Source: Zychaea mexicana | Lineage: Eukaryota > Mucoromycota > Mucoromycetes > Mucorales > Lichtheimiaceae | Length of the DNA stretch: 64,000 nucleotides | Reading direction: 5' to 3' | NCBI RefSeq assembly: GCF_025766255.1 | Contig: NW_026516695.1 | Coordinates: 186,001-250,000, forward strand | Shown: in pieces, positions 1 to 12,039 of the stretch | Layout of the letters: each line of letters starts with the position of its first letter | How positions within the stretch are numbered: position 1 is the first letter of the stretch | Notes under the pieces: model-generated | Told to the model about the DNA's origin: nothing | Database searches by the model: none | What the model saw: the letters and a program-made list of their open reading frames with translations, nothing else | Translations under genes and position numbers: made by a program

Positions 1-12
1 GTGTAACAATAG

Positions 13-1056
13 CAATCACGGGTCACGGCCAGTTTTAGAATCGAGGTTTTTGACTGGAATCAGTTCCTCGGTGATACGCCGCTTGGCTCGGGCGGTATCT
101 CCATTCGTGGCGACTTTGTCGAGAGCTTTGTTGCCAAGCAGGTCAGAATTCCCCTGGATGGCGTTGCCGGGGTGAGCGGTCATGTGCGCGTGCGGTTCTT
201 ATGGCAACCCCAGCTGCTTATCCGCAAGAAGACACATACTTCGATCCTTGGCACTACCACTGTGAATATGAACACGTCAACAAACAGCAGCAGCAATATG
301 CTCTCTCCTACATCTGCAGCAACCATGCGACCCTCTCCTACATCCGGTCTGAGGCCGCCACAGGCAGCACCACCTTCGGTGTCCCGATCGGCCTCATTGG
401 CCCCCGCTCCTCCACTACAACCAGCACCGGCTGCTGCACTGTCTCGCAACGGCACTCATGCAAGTTCCCATGTCCGATCCCCATCGCAAGCATCCTCCAT
501 AGTGTCCATGCAGGACCGAAGGAGCATTGACACCATGTCGATAAACGAAGACGCACTGGCAACACAGCAAGGTGATGGCACTGCCACGGGAATGGACGGT
601 ACGGCGACAGTACAGCTGATCGAAGCACGCAACCTCCGAGGGGTCGATCGCTCGGGGACGAGTGATCCGTTTGTCCGACTGCGTGTGGGAAAGAAAGTAC
701 ACAAAACGAAGCATATCAAGAAGACGCTTACGCCGCAATGGTAAACACTTTTCACTACTCATTCAACGTATTTACCCTCACGCACAAAAAAGGAACTTCT
801 TTCATCTTACACAAGCCTTGCCATCCATTGTAGGAACGAATCTTTCGAAAGCAGCGTATCTGCGCAGCCAACGCCGCTAAATATCAAGGTTAAAGACTAT
901 AACCGATTCAGCACATCGGTTGAACTTGGACAGTGCCAGTGGAACCTGTGGGACCTGCTGCGACCACAAGATCAAGTGACGAGCGTCGACCGCTGGTTGC
1001 CCCTCTATCCCACAGGACACGGCGAAATCCACGTCAGGATTGATTTTTCGCAATGA
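13..1056 (+). CDS. Tricalbin-like C2-domain protein, 3' end (partial)
   Basis: Partial gene running in from the left edge. Bases 1-12 look like the end of an intron (stops in frame, acceptor AG at 11-12). Exons are 13-740 and 834-1056; the intron 741-833 (gtaaac...tgtag) rejoins the W codon and keeps the frame to TGA 1054-1056. The first part (IEVFDWNQFLGDTPLGSG) is the end of one C2 domain. A Ser/Pro/Ala-rich linker follows, then a second C2 domain starting TATVQLIEARNLRGVDRSG with SDPFVRL and, after the intron, an NESFESSV strand and a VDRWLPL terminus. This order (C2, linker, C-terminal C2) resembles fungal tricalbins/extended synaptotagmins, which tether ER to plasma membrane and bind lipid with calcium. 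The SMP domain that would prove this lies outside the window, so another multi-C2 protein is possible. Confidence 0.8.
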
Positions 1057-1765
1057 TGAAATACACACCTTTTTTTCTCTCTTTTCAATCTCCTCGCTCA
1101 GGGGAGCAATGGATGGTGTGGGCAAAGTTTGGGTCTGGTAAATAACTCCACCTTTTTCCATTTGTGCTCGACCTCTCGGAGATGAAGGTGAGGCAAAACA
1201 CCGCAAACGAAGCATTTTCATAGCAAGGTTTGATGACCCGACACAACGGCCGTCATCGACCCCCATTCACTTGCACAATTCACTACAATTCAAGACCATT
1301 GGCTTTAGCACATGCACGAGCTACAATGCCCACAGTCAGGGCAAAGACTTCTACTAGAAGGCCTCTTTCAGTTGCATTCTTTGTTTTAGCCGTCGCACCG
1401 ACGCATATGATACACCTTGTTTGCGCTCTCGCTCTCTCTCGGATCAGAAAGTCCGCTGTATGTTAAACCGCATTAGAGAAAAAGGCTGCTGGAAAGAGAG
1501 AACAGAGCAAAGAAAAACCTGCCCTTCTCCCATTCATAAAGTTTTTCTTCTTCCTTTCTCTTTACAAACCTCTCATAACTCTATTTCCGCTTAATCTTCT
1601 TTTCGCTCTACTTTTGGTCCTCTTCATTACCACCCTTTTATATACCCTTGGTAGCCGTACCTGTCAAAGCACCAGTACGATTTAGAAAGCAGAGAACCCG
1701 GCTTCACACACACACACACACACGTACAGTAACTACATTTCACCTCGACAACGTATCAAAGAAGA
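1057..1765. other. Intergenic: C2 gene 3' UTR and PHD gene 5' region
   Basis: No convincing gene. The second half is pyrimidine-rich with TATA-like ttttatatac near 1636 and a CA microsatellite at about 1707-1723, just ahead of the PHD gene start. These are plausible promoter features, not proven. Confidence 0.5.
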
Positions 1766-3829
1766 ATGAGTAAGTTTTCTCAATATCTGTAAGGCGGCGC
1801 AAGAAAGAACCCTTGATTTGAACAAATTCACAAACTTGTCATTTAGCACCTGCGCGCCGAAGTGGACGTACTCAAGCTGCTAATGGCAGGAAACCCACCA
1901 CACGATCGTTGAGTTTGCCGCAACAACGACATGAGCCAGTACCGCCCTCGCCACGGCAAACGCGGGCAAACGATGCAATAACACGAGAAGACGAGGAAGA
2001 AGACGAGGAGGAGGATGAGGAGGACGAAGAAGCAGAAGAAAGCTCGGACGGGGCTTCTGTCACCCGTTGTCTATGCGGCGAGCAGCGTGAGTATTCACTT
2101 CAACTCCCATCCTTACGCGCGTTTTAGCCACGGCTTATGGATTGACTGATATCGCTCATGACGTATGATAGATAATGTTGGTCTTATGGTTCAATGCGAC
2201 AAGTGTGAAGTATGGCAACATTGTGATTGCGTTGGGCTGACGGAACAGGATGTGCCTGAACTGTATTACTGCGACCATTGCCAGCCAGATAATCATGTCG
2301 TGTACAAAGCGCATGGCCGGTAAGCATCGTGCTAGTGAAAAGAGAGGATGAAAGGGTGGGGACGTGCGCAACATGCAAAGAAAGGGAGAAACATGGTTCT
2401 TATCTAAAACTGATCGAGGTAGGTACAAGCGGGCGTATAACCCGAGCGGAAGCAACAACAACAACAACAACAACAACAAAATTGAAGGCAGTCATCATGA
2501 CCATCACCATCATCACAGTAAGTCGTCAGCGGAATGGGGCTTATCGAACATGCAGTTGTTGCATATCTGTCTTCTTTTTCCGTCTTTGTTTATTTACTTA
2601 CGTGTTGTGCCCCGCCTTTCGCCGCCCCTTTTTTCCTTTTTCCTTTTTCCTCTTCCATCAACAAACCAGCTAATAATGGCACCACAGAAAAGCAAACGGA
2701 GGAGCCCGAGGCTCGTGCGGCGAAACGACGGAAACGAGAAACCAACGGCAACCGAAGATCTACAACTAACAACGCTAACAAGGTTTCTCGAAGGCAGCCC
2801 ACAACGTCCACACCTATGGCGACGCGCACGCACAAAAACGGAACGGACAAGCAGGACGAAGAGTTGGCAGACTCAGACATGCATAATGAAGATTGCCAAT
2901 CGCTTTCGGACGAAGCAAATCACAACCATCAAGAAGAGCAGCAGGCAGCACCACCGCAAGCACCACCACCACCACCACCCCCATCACAGCCAGAACAACA
3001 AGTGCAGGTGCAGCAACAGGATCAACAGCAACAATCTACACCCCGAAGGACGCGTCGCAAGAGTGGCGATGACAACAACAACCCATTACTATCACCACTC
3101 CCTGAAGAAGCATTAGCGTCACCACCAACATCGCGTGGACGCAAGCAGACGAAATCGGGAGGACGGCGGAACAACCATCAGCACGGATCACCGCAGCGGC
3201 AGAGCAACGGCAGACATAAGGAATCACCGAGGCAATCCACTCCGCTCCTCGCACAAGATGACATTCCTTCTGTCAATGGATCCATAGCCACGCCACAGAT
3301 GTACTGGGATGAAGATGGACTGCCTGCTCGAGAGCCATCGCCTCCAGCCAAAGTAAAGTATCCGAACCCGAAAATGTCGATATCTGACATGAACAAGCGC
3401 GCAAAACAGATCATGGACTATGTCAGCAAGCTGCAGGTGGATCTTACAAAAGACAGCAAGAAGTCCAAGGCTGCTACTGATGCTGCTAAAGGAGGCGGCG
3501 TGAAGCGACAACGTGCACGGTCGGATTCGACATCCTCATCTTCGTCTACACTAAGCAGCGCATCGACGTTACCTTTGGCTGAGGATGATGAGCATCATCA
3601 TCTCATGCAACAGCAACAACAGCAACAGAAATATTCTCCGTTGGGAGCAATGACAAGCCCGACAACCCCTATTCCCGTAGTAGCGGTTCAGCAGCAGGAA
3701 ACGGCCATGGATATCATGGATCGCATTACGCGTGACTTGGTACAGTTTCAACGCAAGTTTGGTGGATTCCCTTCACCCAACCCGATAGTGTCATCATCGC
3801 CTCGTGTCAAAAAGCTTTGCCGTCACTAG
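1766..3829 (+). CDS. PHD-finger protein, Cti6-like (Rpd3L-type complex)
   Basis: Five exons join in one frame: 1766-1769, 1847-2086, 2172-2319, 2423-2517, 2670-3829 (548 aa). The first coding exon is only ATGA. The small fourth exon ([10 protein letters not shown] then Asn and His runs) is needed to keep frame; its acceptor follows a CTGAT branch-like site and its donor is GTAAGT. Residues 76-118 form a PHD finger: [20 protein letters not shown]-x-C, YYCDHC, the Cys4-His-Cys3 pattern of a histone H3-tail reader. An acidic run precedes it. The C-terminal half is Q/H/P/S-rich but keeps two conserved-looking helices, [19 protein letters not shown] and [21 protein letters not shown], as in fungal Cti6-type proteins. 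Cti6 recruits or stabilises the Rpd3L histone deacetylase complex; that role here is inferred. Full-length similarity is limited by low complexity. Confidence 0.82.
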
Positions 3830-6800
3830 ATAAGCCAAGTAATAATCCAGAAGCACCCGCTCAGCTCCTTGTTCATCTGTTTGATATACCTTATGTTTTA
3901 TTTTCTTCCTTTCTCTCTTTCTGTCCAAACCATCACGACACACTCTTGCACACGCACACTCAACACGTCTTCGACATCTTATCTAAAGTACAAGTATATA
4001 CGCCACACACACACACACACTCTTACGGATTCACAACGCACACTGTAAAAAAAAGTCTTTTGTTCCCAGAGTAAATAAACCCGTCTGCTTTTCTTTTGCT
4101 TTCTGTTACATAGCAAGTTTGATTGTCCTTAAATAGGCACCTTCTGTTAGTAGTTTTATTTTGTATACGTCGAGTACAGTCTATATTAGCTAGACCCTCG
4201 AGAATAAACCATTATCACCCGTTTTCTTCTTGACCACCTTGAGCCAAGTCCCTTTTACATAGTGTAAAAAGATAGTTCATGCACAAAAGTGCCAAGACTC
4301 GTCTTAGTCTAATAACTTACATTATGAATCTAGTAATAGACTTTAACCAAGTCTAGTTAATATCGCCTAAATTTATGTGTGACATAGTTAACTGTTGTGA
4401 TAATACGCACATACGCGACTATTTAGTGTATAAGTCATTCTATGTGTAACTTCACAAGTCATGAGTATCTTTTGCCAATTACACTTGCTGAGCTTTTATC
4501 TGATCCATTTTATTCAAGTCGTCCTTTGACGCAATGGCAATCTTTATAAGCAGTAGTCGCCACTTGATCTATTATGAGTGCTGCTACTGTTGTCATAATG
4601 AACCTGTAAGGAAATAGGTAGTAAATCGGCTTAGCTGGCAAAAGCCAAGGAATGTTTTATCACGATAGAACACGCTTGATGAAGTCATCGTTGTTTATTT
4701 GTCATGCACCCTTGATCACCACTATTTCCCACCGCCGAGAGTGCGTCTCAAATTAATTAATTGTTCTACGTAGAGTACAGATTAATTTTCTTTTTGCTTC
4801 CGAGCTTCTGTGCGGAGAACTCGGTTTTGGCCTTCGTCGAAAATGATATACTATAACCCGTCGTTTGTGTGAATATCTTGATATCCGATTCTGGACGGCG
4901 CTGCTTTTGAAAGAAAGAGAGAGAGAAAAACGTTTCCCGCATTCGTTATCGACCCCAGCCATCATAATAACAATCAGCGGCCTAGAAAAAAAAGCGAAAA
5001 ACGCATATGATCCGGTACTATACTGAATGAAGCACGACCTTTTATGCGCGTAGTTGGAGCTCGTTGAGAAAAGAAAGGGATTATAATATTCCAATAGATC
5101 GTCGCAGCGGTCGTGATTAGAGTGGAACCGATTCCACTGTCGACAGCGACATATTAAATTCGCTATGTTTCTGCATATGATCTCAACTGCTTAACGCTTC
5201 GTATATTTACTTTCAAAACATTCACAGACTTGTTTGGATTAATCATAGCAGCAGCAATCATCTAGCTGAGACACATCCAATAACGATGGGTTGCCGGAGT
5301 GTGTATGTATGTGAAAAGGTAAATCAAAAGAAATACGAGGCGAAGGAGGAGGAGGAGTTCAATGCAGTATGCATTATAATCATTGCTTGGTAAACCAAGC
5401 AGCTGCATGTTGAGTAACCCTGTCTCATATAAAAAGTAGCAATTATGTAAGATATATGGTGCGCGTCACCAAATATCGAAAATTTTTACCTATTTTTTTA
5501 GTGTCTGTGTACAAGATAACAATGAACTATGATACTCGGGATTATTGCTGCACATATTGCCTCGGACAAGCGGGTTTATAAGTAGTGTACCTCGTCCGAC
5601 ACCCGGATCTCTCGGTATGCATCAAATTGTGGAAGCTAATAATAGCTTCTTTAATTATGGTTTCTTTCATTATGGTTTAAGTAGAAGCAAAAGAGACAAT
5701 CAACACGCTCATATCATCAGTAAGAGTGCATTATACAGTAGTAGAGATAACGACAAGTCAGGATCCGTCATCACGAATGACGATACAAGGAACAATAAAT
5801 ACGATGAACTAGTTGTCGTTTATTCATTGTGTGTGTAATGATATGCAGTAAAACAATGAGCACAAGTATCTTTTGGTGAAGGACATGTTGATTGATGGCG
5901 CACGAGAAATATCGTGACGAACACTCTTTCAAACGCGCTCATTATTTGTCTTTGGAAACTGTCGCGCATTTAGCAGCGGTCAAACCATAGATATTGATCG
6001 ATACAATTTGAAACAAGTAGCATACTGCACATTATAATAAAATCCATGAATTAGTGTTTGCAGTGAAATTGCTTCCCTTCATGCACAATTCCCCACTCCT
6101 TGTTTTCTGGTCTTTGCATTGGCAGTGGCGAAAGACAAAGTGCGGCCCTCCTGGTGAGAGGGTGAGTTTCATGTGGCATCATTCTTGTGTATGCAGCAAG
6201 CGTATTAGTATTAGCCTTGCTCTAAAATGCAGGTCCACTGTGATGACGGGTGATGATCCCTTTTCACGAAAGCCTGATATCATCTCCTTTCTCCATAAGT
6301 GTTGTATTTTAGGAACGATACTGTTCGGGACTAGCGATATTTGTTGCAGAAATTTTAGCGTCATTTGACGGGGCGTGCTATGCAAACAAAGGGAAAAGTA
6401 GTAGTGCAGTAGAATGATCGTCGTGTGTTTCTTTTGTATCAATATCAAACCTTAATCAAGGTAAGAAGAGAGGGAAAAAAGCGACACGCATAATTATCAC
6501 ACTGCGTGGCACGAATACCATTTTACTTTTATTACTGCATTCACCAATTCCATACTGATGTACTGTACATGCCACAACAATAGCAACCAGACGAACCGGC
6601 TCCGTATACACATGATAGCAGAACCAAGTGCTCGATAGATCCTCTGTGCACTAGTAAGCCTTGGGCAAAGCCGTCGTTTTTTTTTTTTCCTCTGCAGGGC
6701 CCCACCGAAATCGAAAGCGGCTGTTTTGGGGGGGGGTGGGGGTGATGGGGGACTCAATGACATCGTCCTTTCAAGTGGCGATCTCCCCGACCCAAATTCC

Positions 6801-7870
6801 AATTTATTGTCCAGCATGTGCTGCGCATGCTGTATTGTTGCACACATCACCATGGCAACTGTGATCACGACGATCTTTTTTGGTATTGCCAGGGAACGCA
6901 AAAAAACTTTTCTCCGAGGATAATTTACACGAGTCTGGACCCACATTTAAGAAAAAAAAAACTGATAAAAAAAGAAAATATGCACTTTTCCGGTCCGCGT
7001 CCGCGCTCAGCTTTTTCTTTACCAGTTGTACAATCTTTTTACAGGGCAAAAAAAGACTAAAGAAATCCAGAGATGATGGATGATTGAGAACTGTTTTCAA
7101 AGCCCGAATATGAGTAATGATAATAAGCACTTGGTTGCCATGTGCCAACATCATGTTTGAACATTTTAGATCTCTCGGATTAATCCTTCCAAGAAGAGTC
7201 AGGGCGGATTTACTAGCAGAAAGAAAGAAAAGAAAAATATTGAGCACACACACAGAGAGAGTGCAGACACTACGAGAAAGAAGGGAAAAGAAATGTCAGG
7301 TTGGATTTCTAATTATAGGGCCTAGCCAAGAAGCGCCAGCGTTTTAGCGCTGGTAGAGCAAATCGCACTAGTTTCAGTCTGTCTGATTCGGGCGTACAAA
7401 ATCAAATATTCAAGTCCCTGGACAAAGGCCATCATCATCTTCATCGATAATAAATAAACCAAATAGGCTGATTTTTAGCTGGGAAAAGGTAGAGGTATTT
7501 TACCAGAAATGGAACGGTAGATCCTTATGGAGTTTGAAAGTCGACTCGTTCAAAGTTGCTAAATCTGGTTCTTTTTTATTTTTAAGCTCTGTGCACCGTT
7601 GTCGGGAAAGAGAGAGAGAGGAAGGAGCGCAGGAAGAAAGGAAGGAAGAAAGAGGAGGGGGTGCGCGAGCGTCTGCTAAATTTATATATATACACATATA
7701 GACATATATATATATATATACATATATTAGCCTGATGGGCCTGAAAGAAATAAACCGACCCCTTTTCTTTCTTTACTTCCAGTTGCCTCGCGTTTCTTTT
7801 TCTTTTTTTAACTCTCTTCTTCTTCATCTTCTTCTTCAAACTACGTTCCTTTATCTCCTCTGCGACTCGC
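3830..7870. other. Gene-poor interval of about 4 kb
   Basis: AT-rich, stops frequent in all frames. Open frames are short, overlapping and mostly homopolymer-driven. A CA repeat (about 4004-4020) and an aataaa at about 4072 probably belong to the PHD gene 3' UTR. An AT dinucleotide tract lies near 7683-7727. A 6-bp stem hairpin (CCAGCG, loop, CGCTGG) sits at 7337-7354. I see no protein domain and no reliable RNA gene. Confidence 0.55.
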
Positions 7871-7902
7871 TCACACACACACACACTCTCTCTCTCTCTC
7901 TC
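7871..7902. repeat. CA/CT microsatellite before the chitin deacetylase
   Basis: A CA run passes directly into a CT run that ends about 20 nt before the start codon at 7923. Pyrimidine-rich leaders are common before highly expressed fungal genes, so it may be core-promoter or 5' UTR sequence. Confidence 0.7.
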
Positions 7903-7922
7903 ACCTCTCACTATCTTCGACT

Positions 7923-9337
7923 ATGCCTTCTTGGAAAGTAGCACTCGTCGCCGCGACCGCAGCCTTGGGAGCAAACGCTGCAACCACCAACTACACCAGC
8001 ACCACGAATCCCACAGAGATCAGCATCCCTGATATCCCCCAGACAACATCGTACGATGTCAACACCGAGTGCCAGTACTACAATTCAGAGTACTCCAACT
8101 ACGATAAAACTCTGTGGCCTAACTCCTGGGAGATTGCTACCTCTAACAATATGAACACCAGCAAGGAGTTCCAGGATTTGTATAACTCCATCGACTGGAC
8201 AAAGGCGCCGAAAAACATCCTGCCTAGAAAGTTGGGTGCCGGTGGTGGCCTCGACATGACCAGCTACAACACCGCTGAAGATCCTGACTGTTGGTGGAGT
8301 GCCAGTGGCTGTATGACGCCCAAGGCCTCTGGCATCAATGCTGACATCTATGAGTGCCCTGAGCCCGAAACCCTCGGTCTTGTAAGTTGTTCTCTCTCTC
8401 TCTCTCTATCCACACGTCCCATAATTAAGAGAACCCAGCATTTTTGCTAATAAGCTTGAGATTATAGACTTTCGATGACGGTCCCAATTGCTCGCACAAT
8501 GCTTTCTATGATTACCTCTTACAAAACAAGCAAAAGGCATCCATGTTCTACATTGGCTCTAACGTCTTGTCCTGGCCCTATGGCGCTCTCCGTGGTGTCA
8601 AGGACGGCCATCATCTTGCTGGTCACACCTGGTCTCACCAGCTCATGACCACCTTGTCCGACAAAGAAGTCCTTGCCGAACTTTACTTTACCACCAAGGC
8701 CATCAAGTATGTAACCGGCTTGACTCCTCTTTACTGGCGACCTGTAAGTTGTGTTCAATTCTTTGTGCAACTCCCTCTCTTCCACTTTCTCCCTCTCTAA
8801 CCTAACCTTGCATACCTCTTTCGCGAAATATAGGCCCAAGGTGATTTGGATGATCGTGTCCGATGGATCGCTACCCAGCTCAACTTGACCGCTATCCTCT
8901 GGAACATTGATACCGATGACTGGGCTGCTGGTACCATGCCTGGCATTACTGCCGAGACTGTCGACCAGAACTACAAGAACTTCATTGAGATGGGCAAGAA
9001 CGGCACTTTTGCCAACAGTGGTGCTTTGATTCTTTCTCACGAGATTAACAACCAGACCATGGAGTTTGCTATCCAGCACTATCCCGCTCTCAAGGAAGCC
9101 TACACTCACGTTATTGATGTGGCTACCTGCATGAACATCACCCACCCCTACGTTGAAGAAAGCATTACCTTCCCCACCTTTGAGCAGTTTGCCAAGTCGG
9201 GTGCTGGTAGCGCTACTGGCTCCGGTGTTGAGCCCGCAGCCTCGGGCACGGCTGACAGCGCTGGCTTCTCAATCCACTCGCTCACCAACGGTCCATTGTT
9301 CATTGCTGCCTTGTTTGCTGTTCTTGTCTTTGCTTAA
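7923..9337 (+). CDS. Chitin deacetylase, secreted, probable GPI anchor
   Basis: Three exons (7923-8381, 8468-8743, 8834-9337), 412 aa. It removes acetyl groups from chitin to make chitosan, the main structural polymer of Mucorales walls. A signal peptide (WKVALVAATAALGANA) starts the protein. The NodB/polysaccharide deacetylase (CE4) domain begins at exon 2 with TFDDGP (residues 154-159: catalytic base and metal Asp) and HTWSH (206-210: metal His). A later LILSHE motif supplies the catalytic His region. A Ser/Gly/Ala linker and hydrophobic C-terminus (GPLFIAALFAVLVFA) look like a GPI signal. Several NxT/NxS sequons fit a wall mannoprotein. Motif 3, usually RPPYGD, reads RPAQGD across the exon 2/3 junction, which is unusual. 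Length matches the roughly 400-430 aa Mucor-type enzymes. Confidence 0.95.
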
Positions 9338-9912
9338 ATGTAATCTAATATATATGTTCCTAGTAACTCTTCTATCTCTCTTCCTATTTTTTTCTCCCAT
9401 CATACAAAATCAAACTCTCTCACTCTCTCCTTATATAACCTCATCTCTCTCATATATATATTATGCATCTTGTCTTGTTTCTACAACTATACATGCTTTG
9501 TTGTGTTGAGCAAGTGGACGACTGGTGTGAAAATTATTAATAATAATCTAGAATAACACACGGACATCCAACAAGTGCACGCAGATTACCACCTGCATAG
9601 CAATGACCCTACCTTATTGGAATATTTAATACTGTAAAAGTGCACAAGGTGGTGATAGATAGCGCTTAAAGTCTATAACGTATGCAGTATCTATGACATC
9701 AATCCTTAATTTTGCTTTTTGCTCTTGTTACTGCATACTGCTATGGGCGCCACGCACATACCCGCAAACCCCACTCTTCAGCTGGAGCAATCTGATTGGA
9801 TCAAATCTTATCACATATTGTCCCCGCTCTTGTACCGCTGTATCAAGAAAGAAACGCGTGAAGTCTTCCTAGTTCTACCCCCAGTCTTCCCTTTTGTTTT
9901 ATTCTTGTAGCC
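9338..9912. other. Intergenic: deacetylase 3' UTR and SEC61 promoter
   Basis: Starts with a CT-rich 3' UTR with short TATA runs (about 9350 and 9451). No gene seen. The stretch before 9913 is pyrimidine-rich and probably carries the SEC61 promoter and leader. Confidence 0.5.
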
Positions 9913-11738
9913 ATGGGTTGTATGTACAAGCTTCTACCTTAGAAAAGAACCTTTGACTTTCTACTTGTATACTAACTTTCATGGTTTAGTCAGGGCTCTC
10001 CATCTTGTCCGGCCATTCTTGGCTCTTCTTCCGGAAATTGACTCTCCCGTCTACAAGGTTAAATCAAAGTTTTTTTCTTTTTCGATTCTCATTTTAACCT
10101 CTTTTTGGAAATTGAAAGTCTATTATTTGTTATTAACACGTGTGGGATGGCTGTGAATAATAACATCTAGGTTGATTTCAATGAAAGAATCATGTGGACT
10201 GTGGGATCGCTCATCATCTTTATGGTCATGTCGCAAGTTCCCTTATATGGTATTGTTTCGTCCGACTCGTCTGATCCTCTGTACTGGATGCGTGCTATTT
10301 CGGCTTCCAACCGTGGTACGCTGATGGAACTCGGTATCATCCCTATTGTTACTTCGGGTATGATTTTGCAATTGCTGTCGGGTGCCCGTATCTTGCACGT
10401 CGATTACAGTTTGAAGGAAGATCGTGCTCTCTTTAGCGGTGCCCAAAAGTGTAAGTCGTTGATTTTTGTTCTTTATAGAAACAGTAGCAAGATCGGAAGG
10501 TTGCAGAACTTGGGAGGAGGGGGGAAAGAAAAAGAGCAAAAGAAACTGAACAACAGCTGTGGATGTACTAGTGTTTGCGATCGTGATTGCCGTGATTCAT
10601 GCTACAATCACTGTGCTCAATGGCTTGTACGGCAACCCCAAGGAGATTGGCACCACCGTGTGCGTTTTGCTTGTCGGTCAGATCGTTGCCGCTTCGTTCG
10701 TCACGATGCTCTTGGACGAGATTTTGCAAAAGGGATATGGATTCGGCTCGGGTATCAACCTGTTCACTGCTGTCAGCACTGCAGTGAACATCTTTTGGAA
10801 GGTCCTGTCGCCCACGACTGTCGATGTTGGCCGTGGTCCAGAGTCTGAAGGCGCTCTCATTGCTCTTTTCCAATTGCTTACCAAGCGCAGCGACAAGGCC
10901 CGCGCTCTGATTGATGCCTTCTACCGCCCCCATCTGCCCAACGTCATGGGTGTCTTGAGCTTGCTTGCCGTCTTTGCCGTCGTCGTTTATCTCCAAGGCT
11001 TCCGCGTCGAATTGTCGATCAAGTCCAACCGCATGCGTGGCCAGCGTGCCCAGTACCCCATCCGTCTCTTGTACACCTCGAGCATGCCCATCATGCTCTT
11101 CTCTACCATGACCTCTAACATCTTGATGATCTCGCACATGCTGTACCAGCGCTTCGGTACCAACCCCGTAGTCCAACTCTTGGGTGTGTGGGAGCCCTTG
11201 GAAGGCTCGAACCAGCTTTTTGCCAAGAGCGGTATCGTCTATTATCTCTCGCCTCCACGCTCCATTCTTGAAGCTATACTTGATCCCGTGCATACGCTTG
11301 TGTACGCTCTTATCATCATTACCGTTTCGGCCTTGTTGTCTAAGACGTGGATGGAGATCTCGGGCTCTTCTGTGCGTGATGTCGCTAACGAACTCAAGGA
11401 GCAACAATTGGTTATTGTCGGATACCGTGAGTCGTCCATGTACAAGGAATTGAAGCGCGTCATCCCCGTTGCTGCATCGTTTGGCGGTGCCATCTTGGGC
11501 GCCGTTTCGGTCGTTGCTGATATCTCTGGCGCTGTTGGATCTGGCACAGGCATTCTTTTGTGTGTCTGCATTATCTACCAGGTAAAGTATCTTTTGCAAG
11601 AGGATGCGACTGTTGATGGATAGAAGACTTATTAACCTTTTGCTTTCATATTTCCCATAGTACTTTGAAATGATTGTCAGAGAACAGATGGAGAGTGGTG
11701 CCTCGTTGGACTCTATGATGTCGGGCAAGCTCCAGTAA
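9913..11738 (+). CDS. SEC61: Sec61 alpha, ER translocon channel
   Basis: Five exons: 9913-9919, 9990-10057, 10171-10450, 10557-11581, 11661-11738 (485 aa). The 7-nt first exon (ATGGGTT) is chosen because GTATGT is a strong donor, a perfect TACTAAC branch site sits at 9970-9976, and splicing yields [12 protein letters not shown], the family N-terminus. Sec61 alpha/SecY is a ten-helix channel that moves secretory proteins across, and membrane proteins into, the ER membrane. Visible hallmarks are [20 protein letters not shown] (plug region), [25 protein letters not shown], and [15 protein letters not shown]. The C-terminus is YFEMIVREQ...SGKLQ. The donor of exon 2 is GTTAAA, weaker than the others but supported by frame (VYK-VDFNER). 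An essential single-copy housekeeping gene in most fungi; a long open frame on the opposite strand here is a shadow. Confidence 0.97.
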
Positions 11739-12039
11739 ACATATTTGGAGCTGGACGTGTGTATTCGTGATGTGTTTTTTTTCGGTGTATTTAAAGAAAA
11801 ACAAAAGCAAGTTTTTTTCCCTTTTGCCTTTCCTGTATAATAGATAATATAATCGTTTCCATCATTTTTAATTTAAAGAAGCAAAAAAAAAAAAAAGAGA
11901 ATGTTACGCGAGTGTTTTTGAAATCACGAAACGGGCTTTCTACTAGACGAGGGCGCATAAAAAGATGAAAGATTGACAAAGCGACTGCGCATTAAAATTA
12001 AACGGCCTTTTTTCCACTACTTTCGCTTCCGATGAACAA
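11739..12039. other. SEC61 3' UTR, no gene
   Basis: A/T-rich with poly-T and poly-A runs and an aataga/aatata region near 11840. Nothing coding is supported. Confidence 0.5.

Noticed and set aside
7330..7440. tRNA-like stretch (GCTGGTAGAGC and TTCAAGTCCC)
   Set aside because: Box A- and B-like strings are present but no acceptor stem or anticodon arm can be folded between them.
10568..11728. 386-codon minus-strand open frame
   Set aside because: It is the antisense shadow of SEC61, whose sense-strand protein is unmistakable.
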